64,000 nt of DNA from Azolla caroliniana (taxonomy: Eukaryota; Polypodiophyta), in contig JBHGNT010000016.1 of NCBI GenBank assembly GCA_043228905.1, positions 558,001-622,000 of the forward strand. Direction: 5' to 3'. The notes under the pieces were generated by a model. The model was not told the DNA's origin and searched no databases. It saw only the letters and a list, made by a program, of their open reading frames with translations. Position numbers and translations under genes: made by a program. Shown one piece after another: positions 14,523 through 23,632 of this stretch (the first letter of the stretch is position 1; the number at the start of each line of letters is the position of its first letter).

Positions 14523-14621
14523 CAACCGTTGATTTTCTTGTTCCAAAGCAAGGAACTTCTCTTTCAAGCATTGTAGCTTTGAGAAAATGGATTGATATTC
14601 TTGAGCGCTAACAATGGCCAT
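14520..14621 (-). CDS. Short coiled-coil ORF, probably a broken first exon or gag start
   Basis: A 33-codon frame starts MAIVSAQEYQSIFSKL and continues with a leucine/glutamate-rich segment ending ALEQENQRL, which looks like the start of a coiled coil. It lies downstream of a TATA box and heat-shock element on the same strand (14988-15038). The stop codon is formed exactly at the satellite boundary. The bases spanning the junction also read GTAAGT, a perfect plant splice donor, so the frame could be exon 1 of a gene whose intron runs into the satellite. I do not recognise a family. It could equally be the start of a retroelement gag cut off by the array. Confidence 0.3.
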   Translation of the reverse strand: MAIVSAQEYQSIFSKLQCLKEKFLALEQENQRL

Positions 14622-14833
14622 AGTATGAGAGAAAAGAGGAATGAGAGATTAGTATGAAGGGAGGGAGAAGTAAGAAGATAAAGGAAGAGAAGGAAGGAGG
14701 GAAAAATCGGTTCAAGTTGTACGGAGCAGTACTAAGACAGAGAAGTATTGTAAGGAACAGTACTAAAACAAAGAAGGAATTAGTACTAAAAGATGAGGAT
14801 TAGTACTAAGGGAGGTGTAGAACTCTCGAGAGA

Positions 14834-14835
<2 letters not shown>

Positions 14836-14879
<44 letters not shown>
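14836..14879. repeat. (GA)n microsatellite
   Basis: An almost pure GA tract of about 44 bp. On the minus strand it is a CT tract lying between the TATA box at about 14990 and the small ORF at 14621, that is in the presumed 5' leader. Confidence 0.9.
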
Positions 14880-14884
<5 letters not shown>

Positions 14885-14987
14885 GATAACAAAAGATATA
14901 TATTATGTTAAGGGAATATACAATAGTAGCTAGGAGGCTTAAGACTAATGTTGAACCAATTTGGTTCAAAATAATGCTTTGTGCCTC

Positions 14988-14996
14988 CTTTTATAG
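14988..14996 (-). promoter_or_regulatory. TATA box, CTATAAAAG
   Basis: The minus strand reads CTATAAAAGGAGG, a near-consensus plant TATA box. It lies about 20 bp downstream of the heat-shock element at 15016-15038 and about 370 bp upstream of the ORF at 14621, so transcription would start near 14960. A 9-bp inverted repeat (TTGAACCAA, one base, TTGGTTCAA) sits at 14951-14969, at the expected start region. Confidence 0.6.
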
Positions 14997-15015
14997 TGTT
15001 CCCAGGAGTACTCCT

Positions 15016-15038
15016 GAAGTTTCTAGAATGTTCTAGAG
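15016..15038 (-). promoter_or_regulatory. Heat-shock element, four perfect alternating units plus one partial
   Basis: The sequence shows GAA, TTC, GAA, TTC at 15016-15018, 15021-15023, 15026-15028 and 15031-15033, each separated by two bases, followed by GAG at 15036-15038. This is the nGAAnnTTCnnGAAnnTTC pattern bound by trimeric heat-shock factor. It is palindromic and so works in either direction, but its position just upstream of the minus-strand TATA box fits a minus-strand promoter. A perfect 12-bp palindrome (AGGAGTACTCCT, 15004-15015) lies between it and the TATA box. Confidence 0.65.
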
Positions 15039-15109
15039 AAATCTGGAATATACATCAATTTTCTATAGTAAAACCTAAATGAAAATAATATCTTTTATAT
15101 TACAACATA

Positions 15110-15166
15110 TAGTCTAATGGTCAAGAGCTTGACTCATGTTACATAAGGTCATGGGTTCGAGTCTCC
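15110..15166 (+). other. tRNA-like / SINE-like segment with pol III boxes
   Basis: TAGTCTAATGG at 15110-15120 matches the A-box pattern and GGTTCGAGTCT at 15154-15164 matches the B box in 10 of 11 positions, at a spacing normal for tRNAs. There is no convincing acceptor or anticodon stem, so this is more likely the head of a tRNA-derived SINE than a functional tRNA gene. No poly(A) tail or target duplication could be fixed. Confidence 0.45.
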
Positions 15167-16515
15167 TTATATCACGACATAAGGAAGGATGCTCACTTTC
15201 ACCAACTTCTATTAGTCTATGCATTGATGAATTAGAAAAAATGGTTACAAAGTTTATAAAGGAAGAGGTGTTGAAGAAGTTGCCATTATGAATGTAATCA
15301 TCATGCATTTGTTATATTGCAGATGTGTGGATATAGTGTTTTTCGCAAATACTTTAGGATATGTTACAAAAGCTTATGAATAAACATTATGTACAACAAT
15401 GCCCCAAATATATTGGCATTTAAGATCATAGATGGAACGAATGTGTTATTTGTTGCTTAGAGGTGGGAAAGAGAAGCATATTATGCTACCTGTTGATTAG
15501 AGAACACATGCAATCATCAAGAAATTAAGTGTTGGGTTCTCAAGAAATACATTTTCAACATTTATGCATCATAAAGCAAGTGTGTTACATCTAATCTTAC
15601 AAACCATTTATCTGTATCCTGCATCCAACTAGAACACAATAATTTCTTTTTGTGTCTTTCGGATTTTTTTGTTGGCACCCATGCAATTCTAAGATGTTGA
15701 TGCGAGGACGTTTCTCCTGATCAGCATAAAATCGAGCACGATCTTGAGCTGTCTTGACATTTTCTTTGTTTGAACCTTAAGCATGTATTTGACAACCCTT
15801 TCTATGGCCATGATCTCAAAGAGAAGTTATCCCATCTCAAGCAGTAGGACGGTACATGACGTTCGTTACTTCACTTGGACAAAGTTTGTAAGAAAATGCT
15901 TTTGGACATTTTCAAATTCTTTCCAAGTAAATGTAGGATACTACCTCCCTATACTTCCATCCTAGAGAGAAGCATCATTATATTTGTCCGAAAATGAGGT
16001 CTTTGTACAATGCCAATGTATCATGATATGGGAAAAATTTGGAGTCTCACGCATCACACATTATACTAAATATGTTGCCCCTAACTACAAAACCCTACTC
16101 TTCGCTGAGTACGGAAACAACACACGTCGATACATGTTAGAGCCCATCTTGTTGTCTTACATCTGAATGACTGCTTCCATGAGACTTAGTTCACATGCAC
16201 TGTGATGTGAGACAAGGCGTTGGTGTACAAGTGATGAGAGCAGTCGATGATGCACACTTTGCCCGAAACAAGTTCGAGCTTCTGAGTTTCACACTTTGAT
16301 ACAATGTTGTGCCATTGAACACATTCGACTATGCTTTCCACACATCTTCGGGCAAACCCAATCTATGTACAAACTTCTCTCATTGTCACAATGTGTGCAC
16401 TCCTAATTACAATATTCATTGGTAAAGTATTTTAAATATCGAAAGTCCCTACTTTCTAGAACAAATGTATTATGTGGAGATGTAATATTTTTGGTCATAT
16501 TTGAGCTCTAGAAGA
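15167..16515. other. Intergenic, no feature recognised
   Basis: AT-rich sequence with only short ORFs of no recognisable family. I saw no LTR ends, RNA genes or long inverted repeats here. Part could be further decayed retroelement sequence, given its position between a promoter remnant and the Penelope-like fragment, but nothing supports a call. Confidence 0.5.
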
Positions 16516-16538
16516 CCCTAAACCCTAAACCTTAAACC
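16516..16538 (+). repeat. Interstitial telomere-type repeat (CCCTAAA)x3
   Basis: CCCTAAA, CCCTAAA, CCTTAAA and CC follow one another at 16516-16538: two exact and one variant unit of the plant telomere repeat, C-rich strand on the plus strand. It directly precedes the first recognisable codons of the Penelope-like fragment at about 16539. Confidence 0.75.
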
Positions 16539-17390
16539 ATTTTCCTCTTCCCTTGTGGCGAGCCCTCGACAAGTTGCGGAGAAACCTAGACATTGTTATC
16601 ATGCAAGCAAATAAAAATCTAGGCCTTTATATCCTCGACAAAACATGGTATCTCAAAGAAGGGGCAAGACAATTGTCTGACCCAAATGTCTACTAGCAAG
16701 TAGACAAGGTTCCTATGGAAGACCTGTATTGGTGACCAACAGATATATGCAAAAATTTTGGGAATATTCTATCCTTGAATGAAACCAAGTTTCTGACAGA
16801 AAAACCTAGTAGTGGATTTATAGAGTATGCACACTCTATTTCCTACCAAAACTCCACAAACCAGTGGTAGTAGGTAGGCCTATCTGCTTCTATAAAGGTT
16901 TTATCTTCGAGCATGTATCCATTGGGTTACACCACAAGCTTTTTCCGATTCTTCTCCAACAAAAACAACACCTAATGGACTCATTGTCTCTCTTAAAAGA
17001 AGTTGACCGAGTTCGAATCCCTCCTGATACCATCCTCTTCACCTTTGATGTAAAATCGCTCTACCCAAGCATTCCCACCAAAGAAGGCCTTCAAACCTTG
17101 AAGAGTATGATCTTGGATGCATTTGACGCCAACACGTCAAACCTCATCATGACATTATCTGCCTTGGTGCTAGAATATCACTTTCTAGAATTCAATGCCA
17201 CATATTGGCATCAGATTAGGGGTATAGCCATGGGGAGTAATTTTGTTGTAGTATACGCTTGTCTTTTTCTGTGTTATATAGAGAACTTATAGGAACAAAC
17301 GTACAACCCCGAAGAGTTGATCTTCTACAAGAGGTACATAGATGATCCTACCTACCTTGGCAACCCTACACTCATCTTTTGGTAATACAA
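16539..17390 (+). pseudogene. Penelope-like element reverse transcriptase, 5'-truncated and decayed
   Basis: Conceptual translation gives, in order: the frame at 16544-16693 with NLDIVIMQANKNLG and DKTWYLKEGARQLSDP; then YFLPKLHKP followed by GRPI near 16840-16890; FDVKSLYPSIPTKEG near 17045; IRGIAMGSNFVVVYACLF near 17215; and RYIDD near 17335. This order and wording (LPKLHK, SLYPSIP, GxAMG, YIDD) is characteristic of Penelope-like retroelements rather than LTR elements. The catalytic YIDD is intact. Decay is clear: a TAG at 16694-16696, a frame change before about 16830, and a TAG at 17290-17292. Homology fades after about 17390, so whether a GIY-YIG endonuclease once followed cannot be seen. 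The N-terminal part is missing and is replaced by telomere-type repeats. Confidence 0.75.
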
Positions 17391-19073
17391 GTCTGTTTTC
17401 AAAATTTTATGTCTCTTTTCTCCTTAATAGTGTGATTAATTTACTGATTCATAAATCTGAAGCCCTTAATTAGCATATTGGGCCATAATCTTGAATCTTA
17501 ATTAAACCACCACTATATCTCTCTCGATCCCTTTCTTTTCATTGGTTCCGCTCCCGCACACCAAATATAACCCTATAAAACCCAAAACCCTCATTTTGTG
17601 GTTCACAACATCAATTTTATTGAATGTTGATCATTTTGTTGTTTTTTGAATGTTTAGAACATAGTTTCAATGTGGTTTATGTAATTTCATCATGAAACAA
17701 TGAAATTTTTATGATCTAGATTTTGACCTCTATAAAACAAGTGCACTTAATAGAATGGCACACTTAAGTGGACACACACTTAACAGAATGGTTACTATAC
17801 TTGAACATACAACTAAAACTAGAGCATCACAAAAATATTACTAAATCAGGTCTTTCATTCTTCCATCTCAGCATGCACTCCTCATCCATTCAAGCTAAGA
17901 AAAACATTGCAATGATTAAATTGGTCTAAAGAAGATGTGGTGAACGACAAGACCACACCATGTGGTGTGGGCCACATCAATTGCCGCCCTCCCATGCACG
18001 CACACATCATATTGAAAACTTGGATCTGTCGAGACATTTTTTCCGAGCCTAAAATATGGCATCGATAAATGGTAATGTTGTACTATGTAAGGGTCGGGTG
18101 TGGTGGTGCCCACAACATTAGTCACCTGTAATGGTCGACGAATAGCTATTCATCGATGATTTCTGTTTTCAAATCCATTGGTGAGATTTCAGTTGCTAAA
18201 TGAAGGGTTCCCTTTTGTGGATCACAAACACTTCAAAAAGTTATAGAATGTGTGCTTAGAGATACATAAAGGAACAAAAGTGTTGGGACTACATTGAGTG
18301 AGTGGTACACATGCATGGAGTCACTTTATCCTCTTCCTAAAAAAAGTACAGACGGACAAATACTTTCAAACCCTACCATAAAATTAAATTATGGATTCCT
18401 CTCTCATGTCTCATGTGGATTGAGTGTGTGTGTGTGTGTGTGTTCTTCTTAGTAGTACATCCATCCTTAATGCTGATGATGAGAACAAGTGGGTAATTAT
18501 TGAGGAAATGTCCTCTTTGTCGCGCTCGATCTATATATGTACACTATAGTATGTTGTAGTTTGTATTTATAATGCAAATTTTGAGAGGAATATAAAAGAA
18601 AAAGGGCCTGAACTTTGAAGTAAAGGCTGACATACCAATGTTTTATTCTTTGGACGGGGGGTGAGGATGGACAGGCGGACCACCACCACCACTACCACCA
18701 TACAGACGATGGTCCAGAAAGAGAGAGAGAGAGAGTGTGTGTGTGTGTGTTTTCAAAGAGAATAAATTGGAATGCGTGTGTGAGAGACAAGAGTGGAATT
18801 TATTAATGTTTTCCTGGTCTTCATGCTTTTACTTTCTCCTCTCACCTGCTGCGCATCGTTCTCCAGAGAGAGAGAGAGAGAGAGAGAGCATAGAAATTTT
18901 GAAACGTTGAAGGGTGGATGGAGATAAGAAATGCCCTTGATTTTGAGAGACAGGGAGGTAGGGAGGGAGGGAGAGGATGTAGATGTGGGAAATTGAACCT
19001 CCGGGTAGGTGGTAAGCAGTGGTCAAGTGTATGATTGATCGTATGGGTGGTTCCTCATGTCATATGAATCATC

Positions 19074-19125
<52 letters not shown>

Positions 19126-19166
19126 CAGTAATAATGATGATGATATAATGTTGCATTAGGCCATCC
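17391..19166. other. Upstream region of the HD-Zip IV gene with microsatellites
   Basis: No genes seen. Simple repeats are dense toward the gene: (GT)n at about 18424-18442, a GA tract passing into GT at about 18718-18751, (GA)n at about 18867-18888, and (AGT)n of about 52 bp at 19074-19125, which ends some 40 bp before the ATG and is probably in the 5' leader. I could not fix a TATA box or transcription start. No TAAATGCA-type L1 box was seen close to the start codon. Confidence 0.6.
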
Positions 19167-22100
19167 ATGGACACAACTGGCTCAGCAAATAACGATCAGG
19201 GATGTATTTTGGTACCCGAGTTGGTAAAGCTGGTGGCGGTGAAAGATGAGCCTGATCCTGAGGTGCAGGAGGTGAAGCTGATTCAGGACGGAACTGCTAC
19301 TAGTAGCATAGGGATCGTAAATAGAGAAGTGAAGGTCTCCCAAAAGATGAGTGGCACTGTCAAAACAGGTAGTTCGGGTGCAGATGAGCCATCACAGAAC
19401 GTAATAGATGATGAGGGTAACAGCTCCCGAAGAAGCATGGGGGATGATGATATTCATGGTGCCTCTGGAGACGATGATCAAGATCACGAACATGACTTTG
19501 ATGAACATGGATCCAAACGCCAGCGATGTCACCGCCATACGCCACAACAAATCTGTGAGCTCGAATCGTGAGTTAAATCGAACATGACTTTTTATGAGTT
19601 AAATCAGCGATGTAATTCGTTGTAAAGGTCATCTTTCGTTTTCTAGTGTGTTCAAACGATGCAACCTGCCCGATAAAAAGCTCCGGCAAGAGTTAAGCGA
19701 TGCACTTGGAATGAATGAAGAGCAAATCAAAGTCTGGTTCCAGAATAAGCGTATCCAGGTGAAGGTATGCATGGCTTCGTGCCATTGAATGTGAGTATTC
19801 TTGTATGTAGCTTCGTGGGACCATAAAAATTTATGGTTTTTTTTAAGGGAGTGGATTATGGGTCATGGCTTTCTTCATCAGGCCCTCCAAGAGCTTTCTG
19901 AAAATACACAGCTTAGAGCGAAGGTCAAGAGGATGAAAGCAGGGGATGTTACAATTGAGGATGCGGAAACCGTGACGCGCTGTTCCAGTTCACCCACTCA
20001 TGAGCCAGGCCCCAGCAGTTTGTATCAGCAAGATATCAATGAGTCGACAGAAAAAAAACATGCAGAAAGTGCAAGATTCAAAGAGGAGGTTAGATAGTCA
20101 ATGAAGATAATTTTTAAAAAATGTACTTACTTACTGCCGTGGATGGATAAAAGAATGACAGTGACTCATATCAGGCAGGGTATATAACTTCGTCATTTTT
20201 TCTTTCTTTTGTGCAGCTTGAGCGAGCATTGCCAAAGACGTTTGGTAGATCCTTGCCCATGACTAATTCTAGTGGTCCTCATCTGGCGATACCACTGGCG
20301 GCAGTTGCACCTGATGTGCTGTCTCTGGAGCTGGCTGTGGGAACGTACTCAGCTGCTCCCATGTCGGAAGTCGTTCATCATCTGCAACTGTTGCAGCATC
20401 GCGTGGGCAAGGACATCGAAGGACATGCTCAAACTAGAGGGAAATCAAAAGACATTCCAATTCCAGGATTGAACCAGCTAGTAGCCGGCATCAGTAGTCA
20501 GGAAACCGGACAAGTTCTACGAAGAACAGAACTAGAAAATGGTTTCGGGAGGAATTCTGAAGCAGGGTCCAGAGAAGATCGCGACGCTTCACAAGATGAG
20601 CATGACAATGGTTCTGGAAAGAACATGGAAGAAACTGGCTCTGGTGACGACCAAGAGTCTGAGGAAATGTGGAAGAAGAAACGGTATCAACGTCATACTG
20701 CTGAACAAATTCACCAGTTGGAACTGTAAGTGTGGGTGGTCTTGGTTGGAAATGATACTCTTAATTAATTACATGCATAATGCTAACCCACCTGATTTTC
20801 GTTGGTAGGTTCTTTAAGCAATGTGCTCATCCAGATCAAAGGCAGCGAGAGCGGCTAAGTGCTATGCTAGGCTTGAACATGCGGCAAGTGAAGTTCTGGT
20901 TCCAGAATCGTCGGAATCAGATGAAAGTAGGATACGTCGTATGAAATAAGGTATCAATTATGCGCCTTATTTGGATGACTAACCAGAGAAATTTACTGTA
21001 TTTCTGTTTGTATCATCAGAACCTGCAAGAACGGTATGACAACACACAGCTCAGAGCGGAGATTGATAGGTTGCGAGCTGAGAATGTTACAATACGGGAA
21101 ACAATCAAACAAAAATTAGCCTCCTGTAGTGAGTCTACGTTAATGCAACAGGAAGCAATCGATGACGAAATGAAAAGAGGAACAGTAAGCATGGGTGAGG
21201 AGGTACAGATAAGTGGCTGTCTGAAGTTTTGAGATAATTTTACAAACTTTGTACTATGATATTTCTTCAAACGTCCAAGTGACAAGGGCCCCGCCACATA
21301 TTAATAACAGATGGAGCATGCTGCTGCAGCACAAGCTGCTGCGAATGGTGGCCCACTGTGTGTGAACGTATTCCACGATTCTCTATCTCTGGAGCTGGCC
21401 GTGGGGAGGCGTCCCACCTTTCAAGACAACATGGTGACTGGAATTAAAAGGGAGGAGGAGCAGCAGCAGCAGCAGCAAAGGAATCCCCCACAAACATTGC
21501 TGGGTGTTGCGCTGAGCTGGCCAGGAGGCATCTCAGGGACTGACAAAGCTGCCGTCATGGATTTGGCGGACAGCGCTTTGCAGGAGATTCTCCTAATGGT
21601 TCAAGCTGAAGAGCCCTTGTGGATCAAGAGAGGGGTGGGTGATCAAGCTCTGGACACTGATGCTTACACGACGCGGTTCTCAGGCAGGATGGGGATGCAG
21701 ACACCAGGGCTAGTCACTGAGGCCAGCAGACACACTGGAGTTGCTACTATGAGCAGCCTGGTTCTTTTGGATGCCCTCATGGATGCGGTAGGTGGTTTAA
21801 TTATATGCTTTTGGCTAATGGTCTTTTTACATCGGATACCCTGCTGTTTCTTAATTCTTGTGCAAACACACCGTGTCTTGGCCAGAATAAATGGATGCTA
21901 ATGTTCCCAAGCATCATTTCCAAAGCTCTCACTATCAAAGTTGTTTCGCCAGGCACAGGTGTAACTCTTGATGGGGCTTTGCAGCTGGTAAGCGATCTTG
22001 TCAATTTCAATTTGAATTGTGCAAATATTGTACATAATCTAATTAATGCTCTTTCCAACCCTAGTACAGATGTATGCAGAACTCCAAGTTCTTTCTCCTC

Positions 22101-23632
22101 TCCTGCAAACACGAGAAATGTATTTTCTACGCTTTTGCAAGCATGTTGCTGATAAGCTGTGGGTCGTGGTAGATGTATCCATGGACTGTTTGAGTGATAA
22201 ACCTCCCCCATGCCTCCTCCAATGCCGGCGACGTCCCTCTGGTTGTGTGATTCGAGAGATGCTCAATGGACACTCTCAGGTATAGCGTCTTTTATTTTAC
22301 TTTCTTTTCATTCTGGTCCTTCTTTCTTGTAATGAACCCAGTCCCACTGATTGCCTGACAGGTTATCTGGTTGGAACATGTGGAAGTTAATCAGCACAGC
22401 TCGAGTCATGTTTACTTGCCCTTTCTCAGCAGTGGCTCGGCTTTTGGAGCCAAGAGATGGGTTTGTGCATTGCAACACTACTGTGAGGATATTGGCAGCC
22501 TGCTTGCTACAAACATGGCCACAACTCGTGATCTCGGAGGTACCAAGCTTGTCTTGCGTGTGTTATGGCTCACACAGTAACTCTGGTTAAGCTTTTGATT
22601 ATTTTAAAAATTTTGCAGTCATAAACACACTGGAAGGACGGCGTTCCACTCTTCGTCTTGCAAAGAAAATGGTCAATAGGTTTTGTTCGAACGTGAGTGC
22701 AGCTTCAAATGGGTCTTGGATTGATCTTCCACAAACCAATGGGAATGACATCCATTTTATGGTACGAGATAATGCAGGAGATGGCATTATCCTTTGTGCA
22801 GCAACATCAACTTGGCTCCCTTTCCCTCATCACCGAGTATTTGAGTTTCTGAGAAGTGAAAAGTACCGATCTCAGGTCAGTGATTAATGATACTTCTCTG
22901 CACACTTGTCTCTGGGTATGAGCATCTATTAAAGCATGCTTGATAGTTCTTTTCTATAGAGGAATGTGCTGGCGAATGGCAGTGCTCAGGAAATGAGCCA
23001 CATTGGCAAGGGCCAAAATCCTGGAAGCGGTGTCTCGCTTCTTCGTGTGAATGTAAGAGCATATTATCATTACCTTTACCTTGGATCGCCTTGCATTACT
23101 TAGTTGTCTTAGGGTTTAGGGCTTTGCATATTGATTGTGGTGTTTCAACTAACCCCTTATATTATATGTCGTTGTGTAGGGCCCAAGTCAAAGCAATATT
23201 CTCATCCTTCAAGAGAGTTGGATAGACGAATCTTGTTCACTCCTGGTATACATGCCAGTGGATTTCACAACGATCACGAGAGTGTTACGAGGTGAAGACC
23301 CATCAGATTTTCTTCTACTGCCTTCTGGTTTTGCGATTCTTCCTGATGGTCCATTAGAGAATCATGGAACGACCTCCATGCTGAACACTGATGGTGTTTC
23401 TGTGTCGAATATTGGGTTAAGAAAGTCGTCCAATACATTGCCCAGCAATTCCCTTCTAACAGTTTCATTTCAGACTGTTGTGAACCACATGTCCAAATCA
23501 CCCGGAAAACCATCTGTCAACCCAGTAAGCACTGTTCTATCAAGTACTATGGAGTCTATGGATACAGTCAGTAAGATTATCCTAAATACTCTGCAACATA
23601 TCAGGATGGACTTGGAAAGTTCAAACGCCTGA
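19167..23632 (+). CDS. HD-Zip class IV (HD-START) transcription factor with two homeodomains
   Basis: Thirteen exons inferred from splice sites and frame: 19167-19567, 19647-19764, 19882-20088, 20217-20725, 20809-20926, 21020-21202, 21311-21787, 21886-21987, 22070-22279, 22362-22539, 22619-22875, 22960-23052 and 23180-23632. All introns are GT-AG, 74-128 bp. The sum is 3306 nt, 1101 residues plus TGA. Approximate domains are: acidic N-terminus 1-115; homeodomain 1 116-173 (helix 3 [11 protein letters not shown]); zipper-loop-zipper 1 174-210; linker with LSLELAVG; second acidic region; homeodomain 2 395-451 (helix 3 [11 protein letters not shown]); zipper 2 452-490; START from about 590 to 820; then the C-terminal region usual in class IV. 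The family comprises nuclear DNA-binding regulators, mainly of epidermal fate, with a possible lipid-sensing START domain. Normal members have one homeodomain and about 700-850 residues. The CxxC motif often seen in the class IV zipper loop is not apparent. The donor of intron 3 (GTTAGA) is weak. Confidence 0.85.
19515..20088 (+). other. Homeodomain 1 plus zipper-loop-zipper 1 (first module)
   Basis: Spans the end of exon 1, exon 2 and exon 3. The homeodomain begins [12 protein letters not shown] and ends [10 protein letters not shown]. The invariant W, F, N and R of helix 3 are kept, but it carries K for R, I for T and V for M relative to the class IV consensus, and EEQIKVW in place of the usual RQVKFW, so it is the more diverged copy. 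Exon 3 begins [18 protein letters not shown], aligned with the second module's [18 protein letters not shown], so the dimerisation segment was duplicated too. Three codons past the exon 3 donor there is a TAG (20095-20097). Retention of intron 3 would therefore give a protein of about 245 residues with a homeodomain and zipper but no START domain. Confidence 0.8.
20673..21202 (+). other. Homeodomain 2 plus zipper-loop-zipper 2 (second module)
   Basis: Spans the end of exon 4, exon 5 and exon 6. The homeodomain begins [16 protein letters not shown] and ends [11 protein letters not shown], close to the normal class IV consensus. Exon 5 is 118 nt, the same as exon 2, with identical phases (split leucine/serine codon at the start, phase 0 at the end). 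The zipper [20 protein letters not shown] is in normal register with the homeodomain. This module lies directly before the START part and is probably the ancestral one. Confidence 0.85.

Noticed and set aside
16864-17292. Reading the RT fragment as a LINE or group II intron RT
   Set aside because: The LPKLHK, SLYPSIP and GIAMG words with RYIDD are of the Penelope type; the LINE and intron RT motifs differ.
19167-21202. Two separate adjacent HD-Zip genes instead of one double-homeodomain gene
   Set aside because: Exon 3 has no in-frame stop before a usable donor, intron 3 has a good acceptor (TTTTGTGCAG), phases match, and the first module has no START part. A fused gene is the simpler reading, although only cDNA can prove it.
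21801-22285. Overlapping ORFs on both strands (minus 21801-22211, 22039-22266; plus 21805-22152)
   Set aside because: They cross exon-intron borders of the HD-Zip IV gene and show no family features; only the frame matching the START exons is real.
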